Source of the DNA: Fabrea salina
Lineage: Eukaryota; Ciliophora; Heterotrichea; Heterotrichida; Fabreidae
Direction of reading: 5' to 3'
Length of the DNA: 64,000 nt
NCBI GenBank assembly: GCA_022984795.1
Contig: JALIHJ010000012.1
Location: 62,001-126,000 of the forward strand
In this document: positions 47,164-56,441 of the stretch, piece by piece
Numbering within the stretch: the first letter of the stretch is position 1
How the letters are laid out: each line of letters opens with the position of its first letter
Notes under the pieces: generated by a model
Told to the model about the DNA's origin: nothing
Databases searched by the model: none
The model's input: only the letters and a program-made list of their open reading frames with translations
Translations under genes and position numbers: made by a program

Positions 47164-47799
47164 TTAAATTTCTAATAAAGCTTCTTGTTCTATTAACAAG
47201 TACATGTGCTTGAACCTGTAGTGAACTTCCATTGCAAGTATTTCAACCAGTGCGCCTACTACAAGCATTATGTAGGTCCAAGCGTTTTGGTAAGAAATCA
47301 AAGGATACAGCCTTTGATAGCTCAAAGTAACTGGCAAGTTCACACAAAAAGCGTACACGAAACTCACTGCAAAAGGATAAACCCAGTGGGACCTCAAAAT
47401 AACAATTCTGCTTAAGCAGCAGTCTATTACCAAAAGTATTAAAGGAATTCCATGCAGCATTACTGAAACAAGCAAGTTGATTTTGTAGTCAAGAGGAAAA
47501 ACAGCTGTCCAGTAAGCCAGGGTTATAAGCCACTCTAAAGGCCAACTGATTTCAAAAAGTATATAAGCAACTCCATCCAGCACTGGAAAGCAGTAACCCA
47601 AACTCGCTATCAGAAAGAACAAAAAAGCAAAAAACATCCCCCAGTTCGAAAGGTACAGAAAGTACTCCTCAGGAATAGCTACTAAGTTCACTCCGAAGTT
47701 AGCTCCTAAGCCTACAGCAAACAGGAACCTTTCGGCTTTAAGTAGCATCTTGTATGAGGAGTCTTTTGGACTTGGAGCGTAGGGTGGCAATAATTTCAT
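47164..47799 (-). CDS. Unknown multipass membrane protein, possibly AIG1-like (211 aa)
   Basis: Five or six hydrophobic segments cover most of the 211 residues. The pattern ITLAYWTAVFPLDYKINLLV followed by HGIPLILLVIDCCL and WVYPFAVSFVYAF resembles the FAR-17a/AIG1 family of membrane hydrolases for fatty-acid esters of hydroxy fatty acids, which have a catalytic Thr and His. The match is by eye and weak. Other small multipass families could look the same. It is tandem with WASH1, 19 bp apart. Confidence 0.7.
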   Translation of the reverse strand: MKLLPPYAPSPKDSSYKMLLKAERFLFAVGLGANFGVNLVAIPEEYFLYLSNWGMFFAFLFFLIASLGYCFPVLDGVAYILFEISWPLEWLITLAYWTAVFPLDYKINLLVSVMLHGIPLILLVIDCCLSRIVILRSHWVYPFAVSFVYAFCVNLPVTLSYQRLYPLISYQNAWTYIMLVVGALVEILAMEVHYRFKHMYLLIEQEALLEI

Positions 47800-47857
47800 T
47801 ATATTGCTTTGTAGGACTACCTAATGATTTGGATAACTTACTCAGCATGGTTAATAA

Positions 47858-49834
47858 ATGTTCTTTCGAACAGCCAGGAGAATTCTAGCAAGTCTAGCAC
47901 AACCCAAAGCAGTAAGCGAGCACTTTTCTAGAGCGTTGCTTGCAGCAGCAGGGGGGTTCCTGGTATACGAAAATCGCCAAAAAATCCTACAAAACTGCGG
48001 CATCATAGGCTATGTGGGAAAAAATCCCATAGCAGTCAACGTCCTTTTGGAAGGCCTTGAAGAACTCCAAAACCGAGGCTACGACTCTGCAGGCATTGCT
48101 ACTAACTCCGAAAAAGGAATTGTAGTTACCAAGCACGCCAGTGATCCTAACTTTGTTTCAGACGCCATCAAGAAACTCAACACAGAAGTTAAGCACTCAG
48201 AGCAGAGAAGCTGCATTGGAATTGGACATACTCGTTGGGCCACACACGGAGCCAAAACCCAAATCAACGCACATCCACACACAGACCAGAAAAATAGGAT
48301 TTACCTTGTACATAATGGCACTATCACTAACACCAGTGACCTTTACAGTCTTTTGAAGCAACACAACATAGACACAAGCACTGAAACTGACACAGAACTA
48401 ATTGCCCAACTCATTGGTCTTTACTTAGACCAGGGAGTTCCTTTGGAGTCAGCTGTAGAAACTGCACTTGAAAAACTAAGCGGCACTTGGGGAATAGCCC
48501 TTATGAGCAAAGACAATCCTTCCCAGTTAATAGTTGCACGCAAAGGAAGTCCTATGTTAGTGGGGATAGGAGACCACGAGTACTACATAGGCAGTGAGGC
48601 CTCAGCTTTTAGCAAGCACACTAAAAAGTTTATTCAGTTGTTGGACGGAGAAATCATGACCTTGGACCCGACTCAGAAAACCATTGACGAAGCCCGAATT
48701 CAGTTTTTAAAAGAAGACCAAGGAGCAGTAAGCAAAGGGGAATACGAACACTGGACTCTTAAAGAAATAGAAGAGCAGCCCTCTGCTGTAGCAAGGGCAA
48801 TGAACTTCGGGGCAAGAATCTCGCCTTCTGGAGCTAAACTAGGAGGTCTGGAAGAGGTAAAGGATAAACTCCTCCAGGTCAGAAACTTAGTTTTGCTAGG
48901 CTGCGGAACTTCTGAGTTTGCTTGCATGTTCGGAGCTCACATTCTGAAGCACATGGAAATCATGAACACAGTGACAGTAAGGGACGGCTCCGAAATGACT
49001 GAAGACGACATACCTAAAAACTCTCCTGGGTTTATAGGTATTTCCCAGTCAGGCGAAACCAGAGACATAGTAAACCCAGTGCAGAAACTAAAAGATAAAG
49101 GCATTCCAGTAGTTTCAATTGTAAACGTAGTGGGGTCGCAACTAGCCAGACTAACAGGCCACGGAGTCTACATGAACTCAGGCAGAGAAGTAGCTGTAGC
49201 TTCTACTAAAAGCTTCATGAACTCCTGTGTGGTGCTTTCAGAAATAGCTTTGTGGTTGTCTGAACACTTAAATCCCCAAGACGTGCACCGAAGGAGAGCC
49301 CTTGTGAACTGTTTGTTAAGACTGCCCATGCAAATAGGCTCGGTGATTGAACAGAACAAAAAAAGAGTTGAACAACTAGCAAAGCAAATCAAAAACCAAG
49401 AACACATCTTTGTCCTAGGAAGGGGTTTGGGAGAAGCCGTAGCTAAAGAAGGAGCTCTTAAGATAAAAGAAATCTCCTACATCCATGCAGAAGGCTACCC
49501 TGGAGGAGCCCTTAAGCACGGACCTTTTGCTTTGATAAAACAAGGAACCCCTATTGTTTTGATTATACTAGACGACGAAAACAAGCACCTCATGAACACT
49601 GCTTTAGAAGAAGTCGCCTGTAGAGGCGCAAACACCATTGTAATCACTCCAGATCCTTCTTTGATTACTTCTAAGAAGCCACCACACACAATCATTCCTG
49701 TGGAGGAAAATGGGCTCCTCACAGGGTTGCTAGCTGCAGTTCCTCTGCAGTTACTTGCTTATTATCTAAGTGTCCAAAGGAACCTTGACCCAGACCACCC
49801 TCAGAACTTAGCCAAAGTAGTGACAGTAGACTAA
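47858..49834 (+). CDS. GFPT: Glucosamine-fructose-6-phosphate aminotransferase (GFAT) with N-terminal presequence
   Basis: Makes glucosamine-6-phosphate from fructose-6-phosphate and glutamine, the entry to hexosamine and chitin-type synthesis. The 658-residue protein has the glutaminase domain from Cys47 (CGIIGYVGKNPIAVNVLLEGLEELQNRGYDS, in two parts: CGIIGYVG and LQNRGYDSAGI). Two SIS sugar-isomerase domains follow (GCGTSEFACMFG, GISQSGETRDIV; EGYPGGALKHGPFALI). In the family, the nucleophile cysteine is the free N-terminus after Met removal. Here 46 residues precede it: Arg-rich, amphipathic and with a small-residue stretch (FFRTARRILASLA, ALLAAAGG). No ATG directly precedes the cysteine. 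Processing or organelle targeting is therefore likely. Confidence 0.93.
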   Translation: MFFRTARRILASLAQPKAVSEHFSRALLAAAGGFLVYENRQKILQNCGIIGYVGKNPIAVNVLLEGLEELQNRGYDSAGIATNSEKGIVVTKHASDPNFVSDAIKKLNTEVKHSEQRSCIGIGHTRWATHGAKTQINAHPHTDQKNRIYLVHNGTITNTSDLYSLLKQHNIDTSTETDTELIAQLIGLYLDQGVPLESAVETALEKLSGTWGIALMSKDNPSQLIVARKGSPMLVGIGDHEYYIGSEASAFSKHTKKFIQLLDGEIMTLDPTQKTIDEARIQFLKEDQGAVSKGEYEHWTLKEIEEQPSAVARAMNFGARISPSGAKLGGLEEVKDKLLQVRNLVLLGCGTSEFACMFGAHILKHMEIMNTVTVRDGSEMTEDDIPKNSPGFIGISQSGETRDIVNPVQKLKDKGIPVVSIVNVVGSQLARLTGHGVYMNSGREVAVASTKSFMNSCVVLSEIALWLSEHLNPQDVHRRRALVNCLLRLPMQIGSVIEQNKKRVEQLAKQIKNQEHIFVLGRGLGEAVAKEGALKIKEISYIHAEGYPGGALKHGPFALIKQGTPIVLIILDDENKHLMNTALEEVACRGANTIVITPDPSLITSKKPPHTIIPVEENGLLTGLLAAVPLQLLAYYLSVQRNLDPDHPQNLAKVVTVD

Positions 49835-49841
49835 TACCCAA

Positions 49842-50417
49842 TTAATTAATTTTAACTCGATTATTAGGTTTTTGAGGTGAATCTTTTTTGAAAGGACTCG
49901 ACATGTAGGGTGACTTCCCGTTTCTTTTACAGGACCTGGAGCGGGCAGCCTCAGTTTCTCTGGCGCTGTTTTTTCTTCTGATGAACCAAGGGCTCTTATC
50001 GTTTTCCGAATCCAATGTAGGACTGGTATCTCCACTGAGTGTTCTTCGCTTCATCCGCTTGTTCCAGTCAGGAGAGGTGCTTGGGAACCTTGTGTCACGC
50101 ACCAGGTGATTTCCGATGTAGTAAAAGGTATTATCGCCAGTTTTCTTATCTCCAGAGTAGGTCTTGTAAACATGAGTACCTTTGATTCGGGGAACGCCAT
50201 TACTCAGTGCTGGACAGGTATAAGCACCTGGACCTACACGGTACCCAGTCTTTTTAGACTCGATATCGTACTGAGGGAATCGCTTGGACAACGGAAGAGA
50301 AGTTTTTCTGGGAGAAGCTCTATTGAAGAGCGATTTCCCCGTGAAGGTTTGCGAAGGGTAGTAAGCGTCGGGGGTTCTTTCTTTAGGACTGCGAAAATCT
50401 AGGACGGTAGGCCTCAT
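49842..50417 (-). CDS. STPGR (sperm-tail PG-rich repeat) protein
   Basis: A 191-residue, basic, low-complexity protein. The TGYRVGPGAYTCP segment (about 55-67) is a sperm-tail PG-rich repeat. Proteins with such repeats decorate or lie inside axonemal microtubules. The rest is Ser/Pro/Arg-rich and probably disordered. The gene is convergent with GFAT (7-bp gap) and its start is the first ATG of the frame. Confidence 0.72.
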   Translation of the reverse strand: MRPTVLDFRSPKERTPDAYYPSQTFTGKSLFNRASPRKTSLPLSKRFPQYDIESKKTGYRVGPGAYTCPALSNGVPRIKGTHVYKTYSGDKKTGDNTFYYIGNHLVRDTRFPSTSPDWNKRMKRRTLSGDTSPTLDSENDKSPWFIRRKNSARETEAARSRSCKRNGKSPYMSSPFKKDSPQKPNNRVKIN

Positions 50418-50447
50418 TGACAGTTAAATTATGAAAAAATGAAATTG

Positions 50448-52175
50448 TTAGTTGGATAGTTTATTAAGAGTTTGTTTGATGCAGGAGATTAGATAAAGGT
50501 ACTCGTAGTGCAAGGCTTCGGCATCCATCATTTCAGAGTCTGAAGGGGCTGCTAAGTTTTTCATCTTTTGCAAAGAGTCTTCTATTTCTTGGGTAATTGA
50601 CTTGAGTAGTTGTTTTCTGTAACGAGTATTTTGTTCAATAGTTAACAAGCCAACGTCTCCTGTAAGGATTTGTTTGAAAGCCTGTTTGGACTTTTTCAAA
50701 GTTTCTGCTTGTTGCATTTCTTTCAAAGTTTCTCTTTTTTTCTGTTTCTGTAAAACAAGTGGGGGCTCAGTTTCTTCGTCTGACTCGTAGCCCTTCTTAA
50801 TGGGCCTTTCTCTTAGGGACCCAAAGCCTTCTTGGATTATTGCAATGAAGATGTTGTGCACTACGCATATAAAGAACACAATGAAACTAAACATGTACAA
50901 CTGACCTATAAAGTTGTTTTCTCTAACTGCTGCAATAAAGAAGTCATACACTGAGTCACCTAACAACACAGCAAATGCTGCTACCATTGAGTCTGTGGTG
51001 CCTGTGTAAACGCCTGTCTTCCAAAATAAGCAAAACCCTAAAAACACGTAAGCCATAAAGATCGGAAGGAGTCCTATGATGTAAGGAATTATCACGTTGA
51101 AACTCCTTTTAAGTGTGTTGATGATTATGTACGCGTTAGATGTGTGCTCCAGGAACCTCGTAAGTCCTACCCAAGCACAAAAGCACCCTAGACCTATCAA
51201 AGTTTCCTGGACCTTTTGAATGATTTCTTGGTTGTAAAGAAACATGACAGCTCCGAACATCTGGCACAAGTTCCCAACCACTGTTAAAATCACCCACATA
51301 TCAAAGAACTTAAGTTTTTGGCGGAAGGTAAGTGCTTCCCAGGAGCTTCTGAAACCTCCAGTGCTCCCTTGCAAGTTCGCCACTAGTTGTGCCCTTTGCA
51401 TCAAGTACATGCAAACAATCCCTATGCTCACAAGTGAGAGCCCAAGCACAAAAATGTTGATCCAAATGTAGTTTTTGAGAACGTTGAAGGTGCCTTTTGA
51501 ACAGTTTGAGCGCTCAGCATCCATAGTCACGTGGATAGGTCCATGTTTAGAGTAGTCGTAATGCTGCATAATGTGCCATTTAATGCAAGTAGACTGCAAG
51601 TCTAGGTTTTCATCTAAGTGGTGAATAAGCGGCACTTCTAAAGTAAACAGACTAACTAGGTCTAAATAGGCTTTGGGAGAACTTCCTTGAAATGGGCCTA
51701 AGTCAGAAGGACTCACGCTGTACTCTTGGAAGTAGCCCAGTTCTTGGGCTTTTTGGGTGTCTAAGTACTTCACGTAAAGTTTAGCAGGTGCAATATTGCC
51801 TTCATCGTACTCGTAGGCGTACTGGGCCATTGTGTAGTTGTTGATGTCGTAGTACTTGTGGAGAGTCCCCTGGAAATATTCCAAAAAATCTGAAATATTA
51901 AAAATCAAGTATGGGGTGTTCAGACTGAGACTACTGTCCCCCGCTCCTGGGTCCACAAAAATCTTGTACCATTGAACATATTGATTTAGTGAATAGGTTG
52001 TAATTGAATGCACTAAAAGTATAGTCTGGCAGGTCGTGAAAAACACTAAAAGCAACTGAATGACCACTTTCCAAGGGAAACGACCATACTGCTCGTACTT
52101 GTCAATAGGTGCCATGTAGAGTCTGTCTTTAAGAGGCATTCCGCCACTGTGAGGTCTTTGGGACACTGGGACCAT
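50448..52175 (-). CDS. Mucolipin (TRPML) channel
   Basis: A cation channel of endolysosomal membranes, 575 residues. After a short cytosolic start there is TM1 (WKVVIQLLLVFFTTCQTILLV), a large luminal loop with YEYDEGNIAP-type and cysteine elements, and TM2-TM6 from about residue 235. The pore region reads AFAVLLGDSVYDFF, followed by VFFICVVHNIFIAIIQEGF, the S6. The tail is charged and lacks the di-leucine-rich end of animal TRPML1. The animal pore motif is NGDD. The NGD here is replaced by GDS, so ion selectivity may differ. A polycystin would have a longer loop, so TRPML fits better. Confidence 0.88.
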   Translation of the reverse strand: MVPVSQRPHSGGMPLKDRLYMAPIDKYEQYGRFPWKVVIQLLLVFFTTCQTILLVHSITTYSLNQYVQWYKIFVDPGAGDSSLSLNTPYLIFNISDFLEYFQGTLHKYYDINNYTMAQYAYEYDEGNIAPAKLYVKYLDTQKAQELGYFQEYSVSPSDLGPFQGSSPKAYLDLVSLFTLEVPLIHHLDENLDLQSTCIKWHIMQHYDYSKHGPIHVTMDAERSNCSKGTFNVLKNYIWINIFVLGLSLVSIGIVCMYLMQRAQLVANLQGSTGGFRSSWEALTFRQKLKFFDMWVILTVVGNLCQMFGAVMFLYNQEIIQKVQETLIGLGCFCAWVGLTRFLEHTSNAYIIINTLKRSFNVIIPYIIGLLPIFMAYVFLGFCLFWKTGVYTGTTDSMVAAFAVLLGDSVYDFFIAAVRENNFIGQLYMFSFIVFFICVVHNIFIAIIQEGFGSLRERPIKKGYESDEETEPPLVLQKQKKRETLKEMQQAETLKKSKQAFKQILTGDVGLLTIEQNTRYRKQLLKSITQEIEDSLQKMKNLAAPSDSEMMDAEALHYEYLYLISCIKQTLNKLSN

Positions 52176-52211
52176 TTAATTCTAATTTAGTTAATCCATG
52201 AACTAACCTGC

Positions 52212-53441
52212 TCAAACAAAGATTAAAAAGAATGTGTAAGAAAAGCCAGTGATGGTGAAAATGGAAGTGAGGTACATGTACAGCATGATACTTGTAGCCT
52301 CTTCAATTCCATTGTTGAGTAACTGACACATTATGAGAACAGTCACTGCTGTAGGTGAAAGGAAGCTTAAGAATCCTACATAAGCCATCACAACGTCCCC
52401 TTGAAATGCACCTGCCTCCCAAAGAGCCCAGGTGTAAAGCATCCCTATTAAAGGAATTATCACTGTTCTCAGAGCAACAACAACTACTGTGTACCAATTT
52501 GAAACCTTTCTTTCAGCACCTTTTGTAAGGATTAGGTTGCTTCCTAGAATCATCTGTGACACAACTATTCCTGTAAACCCTATTGTTTCTGCTGAGTCTG
52601 ACAAAGGTAGTAAAGGAGCTGAGGAGTCAAAAAACACACTTTTCAAGCCAGGAATAAGACCTAATATGAACCCGAAAGCTGAGCAAATAGGAATAGGACT
52701 TAAAACGTTCTTTTTGATGATTTGGCCGGTAGTTAAAGAGTCGTTGCTTTGGGTTTCTTCCTGGGGTGTACTTTTTTGACTCTCCTCTGGATCGTCTTCT
52801 CCGTCGTCTTCTGCATTGTCTTCTGCGTTTTCTTCCGCATTGTCTTGAGGCATTTGATACCCTGGACTTTGCTGGTTAGTGTTTGTGTTAGTGGCAATTA
52901 AGTTAAACTGGTTGTGCACCTTCTCAGACTTGTGCCTAAGGTCAAGTTGCATAATTGAGTAGCCATACACCCAAATAAGCAAGTTAAAGGTCATAACCTG
53001 AATAAACACATAAGCATCTGCTTCGTCACAAGTTTCCTCGTCACCCAAAGGTCCGTAAGAGGCACAAACTCCTCTAAGAATGAGCACAGGAATGTTTCCT
53101 GCATTGTTGAAGGCTATTAAAGAAACCATAGTGAACCTTAAGGACTTGGGGGGCTTGAATAAAGGTATGTGCAGAAACGCCAGTAAGGATGCTATTACAA
53201 TACAGACTAAAGGATTAATGAGGAGAGGCCAGTACTCTCCAAGTCTGTCGAGTTGAATACTAGAAGCAAGCTGCACAAAAATGAATATCGGAAAAAAGAA
53301 CTTTGCACAAGCATGGGCAATCAGGTCGTTAGTTTCTGAATTGAATATTTTCATCTTAGTGAGAACAGACCCTGTAGAGGTGATTATGGCAAGTGGAGCC
53401 ATTGCTGCTATGCTAGACCCTAGGATTACGAGTGCGTCCAT
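52212..53441 (-). CDS. PIN/PILS-like auxin-carrier-fold membrane transporter
   Basis: Membrane transport protein family (BART/auxin efflux carrier fold), 409 residues. About ten membrane segments in two blocks flank a central acidic cytosolic loop (about 190-235, rich in Glu/Asp/Asn; ENAEDNAEDDGEDDPEE). Typical features are NSETNDLIAHACAKFFFPIFIF and AFNNAGNIPVLILRGVC, with the kinked asparagine segment characteristic of the family. Substrate is unknown; the plant families move auxin, and yeast and bacterial relatives move other acids. It ends in TGA, one of two genes here that do. It shares 43 bp with the divergent GCP4 gene. Confidence 0.85.
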   Translation of the reverse strand: MDALVILGSSIAAMAPLAIITSTGSVLTKMKIFNSETNDLIAHACAKFFFPIFIFVQLASSIQLDRLGEYWPLLINPLVCIVIASLLAFLHIPLFKPPKSLRFTMVSLIAFNNAGNIPVLILRGVCASYGPLGDEETCDEADAYVFIQVMTFNLLIWVYGYSIMQLDLRHKSEKVHNQFNLIATNTNTNQQSPGYQMPQDNAEENAEDNAEDDGEDDPEESQKSTPQEETQSNDSLTTGQIIKKNVLSPIPICSAFGFILGLIPGLKSVFFDSSAPLLPLSDSAETIGFTGIVVSQMILGSNLILTKGAERKVSNWYTVVVVALRTVIIPLIGMLYTWALWEAGAFQGDVVMAYVGFLSFLSPTAVTVLIMCQLLNNGIEEATSIMLYMYLTSIFTITGFSYTFFLIFV

Positions 53442-53484
53442 ATTACTGTATATCCATTCAGACTATAAGACTTATAAATTAAAA

Positions 53485-55779
53485 ATGCTGCACGAAATTT
53501 TACTTGGACTTTTGGGTGAGTGCGGAGGAATAATTCACGAAGTGGAGGGCAAGTTCAAGGTCCGGAAAGACTGTTACTTCTTAAACAAGTCTGAACAACA
53601 ACTAGTGAACATGATTTTGCAAGTAGCTTCTCACTACAAGTACCTTTGCAAGTTCGTATCTAAGTACGGAGCTATGAGCACAGGACTCAAGTACATCCTT
53701 TCTAACTCTGACGAAGAAGAAGCCCCAGGCCTTTACTTAAAAGCTTACTCCCGAGGAATCAAAAACCTTCTGGACGAATACCGCTCACGCATTGCTAGTA
53801 TTGAACAAGAGTACTTGCAAGGCAGAACAGTCACTATTCCTAGCTTGCTAGAGTACCTTGCTTGTGAGGACCTTGAAAGCATTGCTAAGATGACTCAGAC
53901 TATCCAGGAGCAAAAACTCAGAGGTACCCAGATAATTGACTTGGTGTGCTCAGAAGAAAGGTGTATGGCTTTGAAGCAGAAACTCCAGGGGATTCGCGAA
54001 AAGCTTCTACAGGTGTTTTTCCACCAACTGGGGTGCTGGTGTGTACACGGGCAGTTACTAGACACGTTTCAGGAATTCTTTATAAAAGAAAGAGAAGGCG
54101 AAGAGTGGAGTAACAAGTTTATACTTAACTTAGACATGATAGCTGACTCAGTGATTTCCCCTAGACTTGCAGAAAAAGCCCTTTTTATAGGGAAAGCCAT
54201 TAGGACTTTAGGAGACTCCCTTCCTAACGAAGAAGCTAATACCTTTGCAAGGGCACTTCAGCAGGTGCAAACTAACTTCTCTAAACTGATGCTAGGACAA
54301 GTTTTAGAAAGAATCAGGCGTTCTGTGAGCAACCGGCTTTGGAACTTAGTAGTTGTCAAGTCAGACTTGCTGGGCCACATCAAAGCACTTAAAAACTACT
54401 TTTTGCTTTCAAGGGGTGAGTTCTTTTTGACTTTCATAGAAGAAAGTTCAGTTTTGATGGAACTACCTCCTAAGCCTGGAGCAGCTGAAAAAGAAATAAA
54501 CCAAGGACCCTTTATGCAGGCACAAACTATGACTGAAGAAGACCTTTACCTTGAATCTTTTAAACTTTCAATTCACCACTACGGGTTCAACTTCGAAAGA
54601 TTCAAAGAAGCAAAGCATTTCTCTATGCTCGGACAGTGCAAGATTTCTGAAGGGTGTGCTAAAATAGCTTTTAAAAAGTTTAGAAGCAACCCTGGAGCTA
54701 TTTGGGTTTCAAAGAAGCAACAAGTGCTGCCTGGGTTCAGCACTCAGTTTACTTTCAAGCACAACTCTCTAGTTGACATGAGCTTTATGCTCCAGAGTGA
54801 AAAAGAAGTTTCTGGACAGTCTGAAAGTCACCCTGTAGTCCCTGAAAACCTTAAAAACGGACTTGTTGTTAAAATCGAAATTAAAGAAGGAAACATCAGA
54901 CCTAGAGTTGTGTTAAACGGGAACTCAATAGCTGAAGGCAACTTGAGTTTCGAAGAAAGCACTGTAAAGGTTTCAATCGACTTTGAAAACGAAAGTTTAA
55001 GAGTGCGCATTGAAGGACAAGTTGTGCTAGAAACTGACCTAAACTTTAGTTCCGTGAAACTAGACACAGACGCCACAGCTTTTGTAGGACTTAGTTCTAA
55101 AAACAACATTGAGATCCTTAACTGGGGATTTACCCAGTCAAAAATAGGAATGCAGCCAGGAGTGTTTGACAGTTGGAGTGGACTTACTCTTGAGTACGAA
55201 CCCAAATGGCCACTTAACTTGATGCTTTCTCCACAAATATTAGACAAGTACACTTCTCTTTTTAGGTTTTTGTTTGCCTTGAAAAGAGCACAGTTCAAGC
55301 TCCACAGAACCTGGCTTGAACAAACCAAACGCTTAAACTACAGCTTAGCAGCACTGCAGCTGCGTTCCCAAATGAACTTTCTGCTCGACAACTTGATGTC
55401 TTACTTCCAACTAGACATCATCGAGGCGCATTTTGTTTCTTTGAACAAGCAAATCAACGAAAGCCAAGACTTCGAAGAAGTCAGGAGGTACCACGACCAG
55501 TATGTTTCCAGCATCGCTAGTCACTGCTTTTTAAACGCCCCTAAAATAGTCAGAGCTATCCAAGAAATAGTCAGAAGCTGCCATGAACTGTGTTCAGCTT
55601 TACTAGCAAAAGAAGACCTCCACCAAATACGCAGAAGGTTCGACCAAGAAAGTCTTTACATCTTCAAAATGCTTTCTGGTGTGAGGAACCAACACTCAGC
55701 TTTGGGCCAACTTCTCCTCAGACTTGACTTCAACGGTTTTTACACCAAGCTCAAAGAACGCGAAGCCAGGCCTTTTTAA
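53485..55779 (+). CDS. TUBGCP4: Gamma-tubulin complex component 4 (GCP4) with inserted lectin-like domain
   Basis: Subunit of the gamma-tubulin ring complex that nucleates microtubules at basal bodies and spindle poles. The 764-residue protein starts [20 protein letters not shown], as GCP4 does. The N-terminal GRIP1 region runs to about residue 350 and includes [24 protein letters not shown]2 starts near 560 ([26 protein letters not shown], in animals SYKVQWPLHILFTPAVLEKY). Between them, about residues 370-555, lies a beta-rich block with [28 protein letters not shown] and TAFVGLSS, like an L-type lectin/ConA jelly roll. Animal GCP4 has only a short loop there. Upstream ATGs in the frame overlap the divergent gene and are rejected. 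The stop overlaps that of UFC1. Confidence 0.9.
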   Translation: MLHEILLGLLGECGGIIHEVEGKFKVRKDCYFLNKSEQQLVNMILQVASHYKYLCKFVSKYGAMSTGLKYILSNSDEEEAPGLYLKAYSRGIKNLLDEYRSRIASIEQEYLQGRTVTIPSLLEYLACEDLESIAKMTQTIQEQKLRGTQIIDLVCSEERCMALKQKLQGIREKLLQVFFHQLGCWCVHGQLLDTFQEFFIKEREGEEWSNKFILNLDMIADSVISPRLAEKALFIGKAIRTLGDSLPNEEANTFARALQQVQTNFSKLMLGQVLERIRRSVSNRLWNLVVVKSDLLGHIKALKNYFLLSRGEFFLTFIEESSVLMELPPKPGAAEKEINQGPFMQAQTMTEEDLYLESFKLSIHHYGFNFERFKEAKHFSMLGQCKISEGCAKIAFKKFRSNPGAIWVSKKQQVLPGFSTQFTFKHNSLVDMSFMLQSEKEVSGQSESHPVVPENLKNGLVVKIEIKEGNIRPRVVLNGNSIAEGNLSFEESTVKVSIDFENESLRVRIEGQVVLETDLNFSSVKLDTDATAFVGLSSKNNIEILNWGFTQSKIGMQPGVFDSWSGLTLEYEPKWPLNLMLSPQILDKYTSLFRFLFALKRAQFKLHRTWLEQTKRLNYSLAALQLRSQMNFLLDNLMSYFQLDIIEAHFVSLNKQINESQDFEEVRRYHDQYVSSIASHCFLNAPKIVRAIQEIVRSCHELCSALLAKEDLHQIRRRFDQESLYIFKMLSGVRNQHSALGQLLLRLDFNGFYTKLKEREARPF

Positions 55780-56246
55780 GAGTTATTAAGCACACCTTGT
55801 TCTACTAAAACAGGTATCTCAGCAGCAAGCCACGGACCAAGTGCTAACGCTAAGGCGTGAGCAATTCCGTAACTCGGTTGTTTGCGTGACCAAAGAGGAG
55901 AAAAGTGAATGTCCAGGCAGATTTTGCCTCCTCTGTACATCTTTGGAGTTTTTCCGTCTAACTCAGGAAGTCTCAGTTCAATAGGAGTTGCAGGGTACGT
56001 GGCTGGAATGTCGAATTCTAAAGTAAACTCGTATTTTACTAGTTCGTAGATGTACCAACACTTCCCTTTCCAATGCACTCCTGAGTCGTCTGGTTCGATT
56101 GTGAACCACTCGTTGTCTTCTGTTTGGTTAATTTCTATGTACTGAATGAGAGCGCCGTACTCTTCACGGAGTCTTTCAGGCCACTCGGGGTCTCTCGGTC
56201 CTGCGTTTGTTGTGAGCTCTGGAATTCGCTCTACTGCACTTTCCAT
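55776..56246 (-). CDS. UFC1: UFM1-conjugating enzyme UFC1
   Basis: The E2 enzyme for ubiquitin-fold modifier 1, which acts mainly on ribosomes and ER proteins. The 156-residue protein matches the family from [15 protein letters not shown] to the end. The catalytic cysteine is in [12 protein letters not shown] (near residue 114). [24 protein letters not shown] (in two parts: [21 protein letters not shown]) is the diagnostic C-terminal helix. Length equals the animal enzyme. Its stop codon overlaps the stop of the convergent GCP4 gene by two bases. A small ORF starts 2 bp upstream of its ATG's other side. Confidence 0.95.
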   Translation of the reverse strand: MESAVERIPELTTNAGPRDPEWPERLREEYGALIQYIEINQTEDNEWFTIEPDDSGVHWKGKCWYIYELVKYEFTLEFDIPATYPATPIELRLPELDGKTPKMYRGGKICLDIHFSPLWSRKQPSYGIAHALALALGPWLAAEIPVLVEQGVLNNS

Positions 56247-56248
56247 TA

Positions 56249-56419
56249 TTATTTACTTCTTGGAAATACATAACTGGCTAAGGGGTGTTGACTTGTCTTG
56301 GTTCTTTCTCCTCTGGGTGAACTTGCTTGGTCTTGTGCTGTCTCCATGTAGTCTGGATTATCTTGGGTTTTTGTTGCTTTTGGCTTGAAGCACTTACAAA
56401 ACGCTAAGCATTTATACAT
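56249..56419 (-). CDS. Short predicted protein with Cys-rich N-terminus (56 aa)
   Basis: A 57-codon frame on the minus strand runs from the ATG at 56419 to TAA at 56249-56251, filling the spacer between UFC1 and the FKBP gene with only 2 and 22 bp to spare. It reads [17 protein letters not shown], then a Ser/Thr/Gln-rich polar stretch. A MxxC-x3-CxC start may be palmitoylated. The fit in the compact layout and gene-like codon use support it. No relative is recognised and a chance ORF is possible. The spacing is what marks it as real. Confidence 0.5.
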   Translation of the reverse strand: MYKCLAFCKCFKPKATKTQDNPDYMETAQDQASSPRGERTKTSQHPLASYVFPRSK

Positions 56420-56441
56420 AGTTTTTATTGTTAATAATGTT

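Noticed and set aside
52200-52214. TGA at the end of the PIN-like gene read as Trp
   Set aside because: It would add only three codons before TAG, and no other gene here uses TGA as Trp. A normal stop is simpler.
53281-53484. Longer GCP4 start at 53281
   Set aside because: It is the reverse side of the PIN-like gene's N-terminus. The ATG at 53485 opens with the GCP4 signature [11 protein letters not shown].
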